This document shows, in pieces, positions 58,897 to 64,000 of a stretch of DNA of 64,000 bases; the stretch's first letter is position 1; each line of letters opens with the position of its first letter. The notes beneath the pieces were generated by a model that saw only the letters and a list, made by a program, of their open reading frames with translations, was not told where the DNA came from and did not search any database. The stretch comes from Varroa destructor (Eukaryota; Arthropoda; Arachnida; Mesostigmata; Varroidae). The stretch covers positions 8,392,248-8,456,247 of the forward strand of contig NW_019211454.1 of the NCBI RefSeq assembly GCF_002443255.2, given 5' to 3'. Position numbers and translations under genes: made by a program.

Positions 58897-59822
58897 CGTT
58901 CTAAAATGGTGCTGACTCTGAACTTCCTGTGGTTTCAAACATATGTATCAATACTGGCTTGACTTGGCAGTGAATAGGTATACTACTTCGGTGCCTTATT
59001 TGGAGAAGAACGAGAGGCTATCATGTTATAATGAAACGGAGTGATTCACACAGCCTCTGTCAGCAAAAAGCATCTCGCATACTCTTAGGGTGATTTTGTG
59101 ACGACGGCTTTCGATCTGCCTGGTGTTTTATCGACAAGAAACAGTTTAGTGAAGTAGGCTCGATTGCCTAGGCAAGTCGAACCTGTCGACCAAACAATTA
59201 TCCTTCAGTAACTTTAAAGCGCACATCTATTTAGTGCTTAGGTATAGAGCAGTAGGATATTACGCTTTTAAACAACTCCAATTTTAATCGGTATGGAAAC
59301 AAACATCGATAACAGACCACGACAATGTACCAAATAAGGGTACGATCGTACTTTTGTAGGGTAGTCTCTTAAAATGAAAGCTATAACGAGCAGGAATAGA
59401 TTGGCGTTGTACTAATTCGTATAAAGAAATGAATAAAAACGAGTAACGAAGAAAAATAGGGTCACGTGACCCAATTCTAAAGTTCATCTATAGAAATTGT
59501 TCGAACTATTACAACAGAGATCGCCATGTTCTGCTTCAACAACAGCAACCAATGGTTAACAATCGGTAACAAAAGTGAACCGGCAAATATGATTTCGTCA
59601 TTTAGACATCGGTGTTCGTATCTGAAGGGTCCGCTTTTCAGAAAAGAATTACTGGATTTATGGCTGTATTTGTAAATATGCTACGACATCTATTCAAATA
59701 AATGGATATCTAAATCTATTGAAAAATAATATTTTTAATTACCTTATCCAAGCAGCTATCTAATCATCTGCACAGGGTGAGCCAAAAGCTTCTTGATAGT
59801 TCTAACTTGATATGCATATACA

Positions 59823-59890
59823 ATATATAGACATATATATATATGTATAACATATATCTGTATCCCCTATCTATATATATATGTATATAG
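59823..59890. repeat. AT-rich microsatellite cluster
   Basis: Repeated short ATATAT tracts and variants. Confidence 0.8.
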
Positions 59891-60297
59891 ATGTACATGA
59901 AGGCTCTCAAACTACAGATTCATCAACATTTTACCCCATCCTGTCTAATGTAAAACGACTTTACGAGGTAGGCAGAAAGTTGGACGTTGTAATGGACATG
60001 TTTACTTTACGCCTACGTCCTCGTCACCTAATGACACAAATCAAACTACCCTTTGTACAGAGCTCGTTGATATTATACCTCATTTTGTATGCTCATGCGC
60101 TCGGTTTTCAATAACTTGTTTTTTTTATTCACACAAACGCTCATGGGACAATCATCTGGGCATTTGCATCGTGTCATACTCTCTTGAAATATATTCACGA
60201 AAATTAAAAACAGGAGCTTGTGGAACCGGCACCAACAGCAACGCCAGCAACAGTTAGCATTTGAATAGAGGATTTTCGTACAATATTCGCATCTGGC

Positions 60298-60654
60298 TTG
60301 CTAATGTTAATAAGACAGATGAGTTTTGAGTGTCGTGCAAGCTTGATAACGGTATATGGGCACGCAGGAGACTATCAGGCGATAAGCTATTGTAATGACG
60401 AGGGATATTCAATCGGGCAGATTATCATGACGAGTCATACGGGTTCGTTCGACCCGAGTATAAGAAGAGCAGGTCAACGCTGTGGGCAAACAAAAGAGCA
60501 ACGCTTACGTTGGTGATCTATGTATCGAAACACCTGCCACACTGAGGGGCCGGTGTTGGAGTGGGCTTTTGTGGAAGGTTTAGCGACACGATTTCAACGA
60601 GATGTAAGTGGAAGACGAACGCAGCGACTTATTAGCGTTCCTTGGTTACGCTAG
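60298..60654 (+). pseudogene. MATH-domain fragment, probably the 3' end of copy E
   Basis: One frame runs from 60298 to TAG 60652-60654 with a single TGA at 60514. Its second half, SMYRNTCHTEGPVLEWAFVE then LATRFQRDVSGRR and QRLIS, follows the MATH pattern (strand, xGxxxxLEWPF, strand, then a D-G turn). The expected WPF is WAF here. The first half contains EGYSIGQI, like the GYxLxxxV strand. It lies 1.4 kb downstream of the copy E coil, on the same strand, so an intron between them is plausible. Confidence 0.55.
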
Positions 60655-61253
60655 CAGCTGTCCTGCGACTTGAAAAGTGGCCAGAAAGTAAAGCATGCAG
60701 TTTTATCAGCGATGCAAATTTACTTCATACACACACAAGTAGGGCGAAACTTAAAATAGCAATTCCTGGTCCTTTTTAGCCCGGGAGTGTCGGTCGGCCA
60801 CACCAACGTGCCTACTACGTCCACGTGGTACAATTTAAAAGGATGTTCTTGTTTAGGTTATGGCTTATTGTATAGCAACTGCTAGGGATTCTGTTTAGCA
60901 TGTTGCCAGCGAATTAGTATTGTTAGATTTTAGCTTAAGCAACAATTACGTTAGGATAACCCATGTATTCTGCTATTTGCGATCGATCAAGTAGTCCGAT
61001 TGACGCGCTTCGACAACAGGAGAACAGCGGTTAGAAGTGACCAGTAGATCAATAATGGTATACGCTTATGCGCCAAACATTGAGATTCACTGTTTCGTTC
61101 TCAAAAAATACGTCAAACATGAACCGGCCGCCAAATGGCACATGCTACCAGGACACTAATCCACAAAGTTAGGGTTAATGTACAACTTTCCTGAAATATG
61201 GCTACCGTATCGCCTCATTGATCTGCTGGAGGTACGCACAACAACATTTGCCC

Positions 61254-62215
61254 TTACTGTCTCCAAAGCAGATTGTAGGGATACTTATAGTGTAAAGATA
61301 AGAGAATAATTGTAGCTTTAAAAATCGCAGGGGTGTCAGTATTGGTGCAAGAAGTTGCTTGCAATGTAATCTTGTTGGATAGGTTTTGTGAAATCAATCT
61401 GTATCTACCTTTGACCTCGGCACCAATTGAAAAGCGCTCCTTACCGCGTTGCAGCGCTTTGCATTCGCCGACATTACCTGCCGACGCTGGGACGCAAGAT
61501 CTTCCGAATTTTATCAATAAAATTTTCGTGACTTCATTGTTGCCTATATACATACGGTTGTAATTTTTGTAACAGTTTGTACTGCCGCCAAGCACCCGGT
61601 TTCGGAAAAGTCCTCTGGCCTCAGCATCAATTAATCGGCATCTACCGCAAGCGACGGCCTGCTTACGCTCCCTTCTGCCTTAGCCAGCAGTGTTCGCGAT
61701 CCGGTCTTACTGGCTTGTTTCCAGAACCTATTAGAAACTCCTGCCGATGCGGGATAGGCAGGATTTTCGCTATCAAAACGTTCTCAAGATCCGAAAATCT
61801 TTTTGCAGCGTCTTATGGCATCACGTCCTCCTGGGTCGCATAGTATGCTTTTAGCTATAGGACGATGGCGTCCAGTACTTTTTGTTTTGCTTGTCGGTGT
61901 CAAGTCATTCAGTAAGCCTTTAAGCCCAACAATTTTTTCGATCAACCCCTGGGACGTCGCAGATGTCTTATCAAGGCCTAATAGCATCCGCTCGAAATTT
62001 TCGAGCTTTTGACGTACAGAATGCCTTCTGTGTTTCTGTTGTCTGGATGCATGCTGACCTCCCATGTCTTCAAGATGCTAAGCTAGCGAGCGCCGCCAAG
62101 GGCATCGATAGCATCGTCGATGTGGAGCAGCGTATACATGTCTTTATTTGTGGTAAAGTCATCGCGAAACAGATGTGGCCTCATTCGTTGAGACCAGCCC
62201 CATAAGTCTCTCAGG
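61254..62215 (-). mobile_element. Decayed Ty3/gypsy LTR-retrotransposon pol (RT to RNase H)
   Basis: Reading minus from about 62200, KDMYTLL then HIDDAIDALGGAR (about 62145-62085) matches the Ty3/gypsy RT block usually read as KDxYPLPxIDDxLDALGGA. After a stop and a frame change, HPDNRNTEG and FERMLLGLDKTSATSQ (about 62050-61950) match the block HPDDRxKTAF...RMPFGLxNAPATFQ. About 175 codons further on, GKERFSIGAEVKG (about 61420) resembles the RNase H-proximal block xERxYSxxExEAL at the expected distance. The catalytic YxDD was not found. There are several stops and shifts and no LTRs, so it is inactive. Upstream pol/gag remnants may continue to about 62900. Confidence 0.7.
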
Positions 62216-64000
62216 TTTGCTTTATCTTTTCAGGGTAGTAAGTTCGAACCTTACCCTGACGGCATGGTATTAGATTTGGCGGCAATACTTGACACTAGTG
62301 TTTCGAATCCGTACTAACAACGCGGTACGGAAACGCATAAGAACACGCGAGAAGCAACCTAAGATTCCGTCCGCCTGCACTACAGTTTTATGGTGGTTTG
62401 TTTGGATTGCTAACCCTAAGGACCCCCCCCCCAGAGCCGTGAGCGGCGCAAGTTGAACATCGTACAAGTATACGAACTGCGAGAGACCTGCGATATCCAG
62501 TAATATTCAGTAAGTGTGCCTTATCCACTAATTGTGGGGAAATCCCGTTTACGTCAGCCTTACAGTATTCTGACCTCATTTCGCATGGAGCACAAATGAG
62601 CCACCGGCGGCCTTGCGTATGCAACTTCTATATTTTAACAGAGGCAAGGCTTCAAGCATCGATTCTTGGAATTACCCTGCTCCCTGCCGTTAAGGCATCT
62701 GCAAACGCTTGTTGGACATTCATTAGGCCTTCCCGCCATGCCGCGCATTCGAACCTATCCCGCTGGGCTTTTTAACTTGCAGCTGAACGATACCCACGCT
62801 GTTGGTGGAGTCGTTTTGAATGCCGACTGTCCCGTAAGCCTATAAATCAAAACTTTGTCGACTCTGGCAGCAACCTGAACAAAACCTCAGAAGCTAATAG
62901 AGAGGCCGGCCCTAAACATCGGCAACGGATTTCACTGTTTCTTGTCGTCAACAACGCAATGCCTGTCCTTACCCACTGCGCTATCACAAGCAGGCACATA
63001 CATGTATCCTGTATAAAAGGAATTGTTTTCTGTCCTAGCAAAGTGGAGTGATTACATTATCGACAGATTTACTTAAGGTTTTTTAAGTGACAGGTGTCTC
63101 TGTCAATTTCCGGTAGAATTCTATACTCAGATATTGTACTAATTCGTGTAAACTAAAAGCTGTCATACTGATTCGTTGACAAGTTCTTCAAAGATATGAA
63201 TATACACTAAATGATTGATTACTTATCACAACAAGGAACAAAAGCTTTATAACAATTCGTTTGGAAAACTTTGAACGAACATATCAACTTGAACATACAT
63301 CAGTTATTAAAGTTAGTGCATTTCAATTGTTAAAACAGCTGTAGCAATCAGCCAAACGTCGTTTGATACGTGGATTACGCTACGCCACACATGCATGTGA
63401 TGCTTCACGTAATTTTCGCTTCCAGTTTGCCAACGGAACCTTATCGTAGTTCTATACATATATAGGCCAATATAAATGCACCATATGTTGCTATGATGCA
63501 GTAACAGATATTCGGATCTAACAACAACCCGTCGTAATAATGTTTCTCTATGTAGCGCTCGTAGTAACCATGCGATCTTATAAACGGAGCGATTAACTTC
63601 GTGGATTTTGTAAGTATCAGAGTCTTACGGCAGTGTCATTTTGTTTATCTCCCCGTGACGAGGAAATCTACGTTCCTCTAACAGCCCTAGCAGTACTGAT
63701 AGTAGAGAGACGGCTTTATCGAATGGAAGCCATAGCTGTTGGGCCTGAGAAAGGAACTGCACCCGCTGAACGAATGAGAGGGAGACACGGGCTAGAGTAA
63801 AGCCCGGATAGGAACATTGAATCAATAAGGAGGCTAGTGCAATAAGGAGGATAGTGAAATCGACTTAGCTTGTAAGTAGTCGATATTGGCCAGGACAAGT
63901 ACACCATATCAATAAAATTACGCGTGCACTCATTAAGACAGTAGCTATGTAAATTACCTGTGTCATAATCTAGTATATTGTATCTATTGTCTTTAGATTC
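62216..64000. other. Right-hand end, nothing further recognised
   Basis: The minus strand at 62388-62960 has coding-like patches in several frames (for example ECAAWREGLMNVQQAF at about 62745) that may be upstream parts of the gypsy element. Beyond 63 kb the sequence is AT-rich, with two overlapping chance-length minus ORFs. Confidence 0.45.

Overview
The window looks like nuclear DNA of an arthropod, most likely a mite or tick. It is AT-rich and gene-poor. It has spliceosomal introns (GTGAGT and GTAAGT donors, pyrimidine-AG acceptors), interstitial TTAGG-type telomere repeats, broken non-LTR and Ty3/gypsy retrotransposons, and no bacterial operon structure. The Acari assignment is inference, from the TTAGG motif and from a lineage-expanded TRAF-like family. 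Two runs of N (25 at 4841-4865, 100 at 32688-32787) mark assembly gaps. All exon joins are read by eye, without transcripts.

Layout. (1) 0.75-5.5 kb: a plus-strand gene for a proline-rich repeat protein. Its single visible intron is almost wholly a 45-bp tandem array carrying 89 GTGAGT splice-donor hexamers. (2) 5.5-13 kb: mostly empty, with degenerate copies of the 45-bp unit, an (AT)n tract, a TTAGG block and a possible MITE. (3) 13.2-20.6 kb, minus strand: a two-exon gene for a secreted, prohormone-like precursor. Its 6.7-kb intron holds a decayed LINE reverse transcriptase and two exon-like islands. (4) 20.6-38.4 kb: mostly featureless, apart from a single-exon ORF for a proline-rich protein with a C-terminal membrane anchor (33.75-34.31 kb, minus) and a few exon-like islands. 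(5) 38.4-60.7 kb: a head-to-tail cluster of at least eight copies of a RING / TRAF zinc finger / coiled coil / MATH gene, all on the plus strand and all damaged. Only the copy at 58.16 kb keeps an intact C3HC4 RING and zinc finger in one frame. (6) 61.25-62.2 kb, minus strand: a decayed Ty3/gypsy pol (reverse transcriptase to RNase H), then unassigned sequence to the end.

The most interesting parts are the TRAF-like cluster, which only becomes visible when frames are stitched across stops and frameshifts, and the intron built of repeated splice junctions. The genes do not form a shared pathway. If any TRAF-like copy is functional it would act as a ubiquitin ligase or adaptor in TNF-receptor/Toll-type immune signalling, while the prohormone-like gene would feed the secretory pathway.
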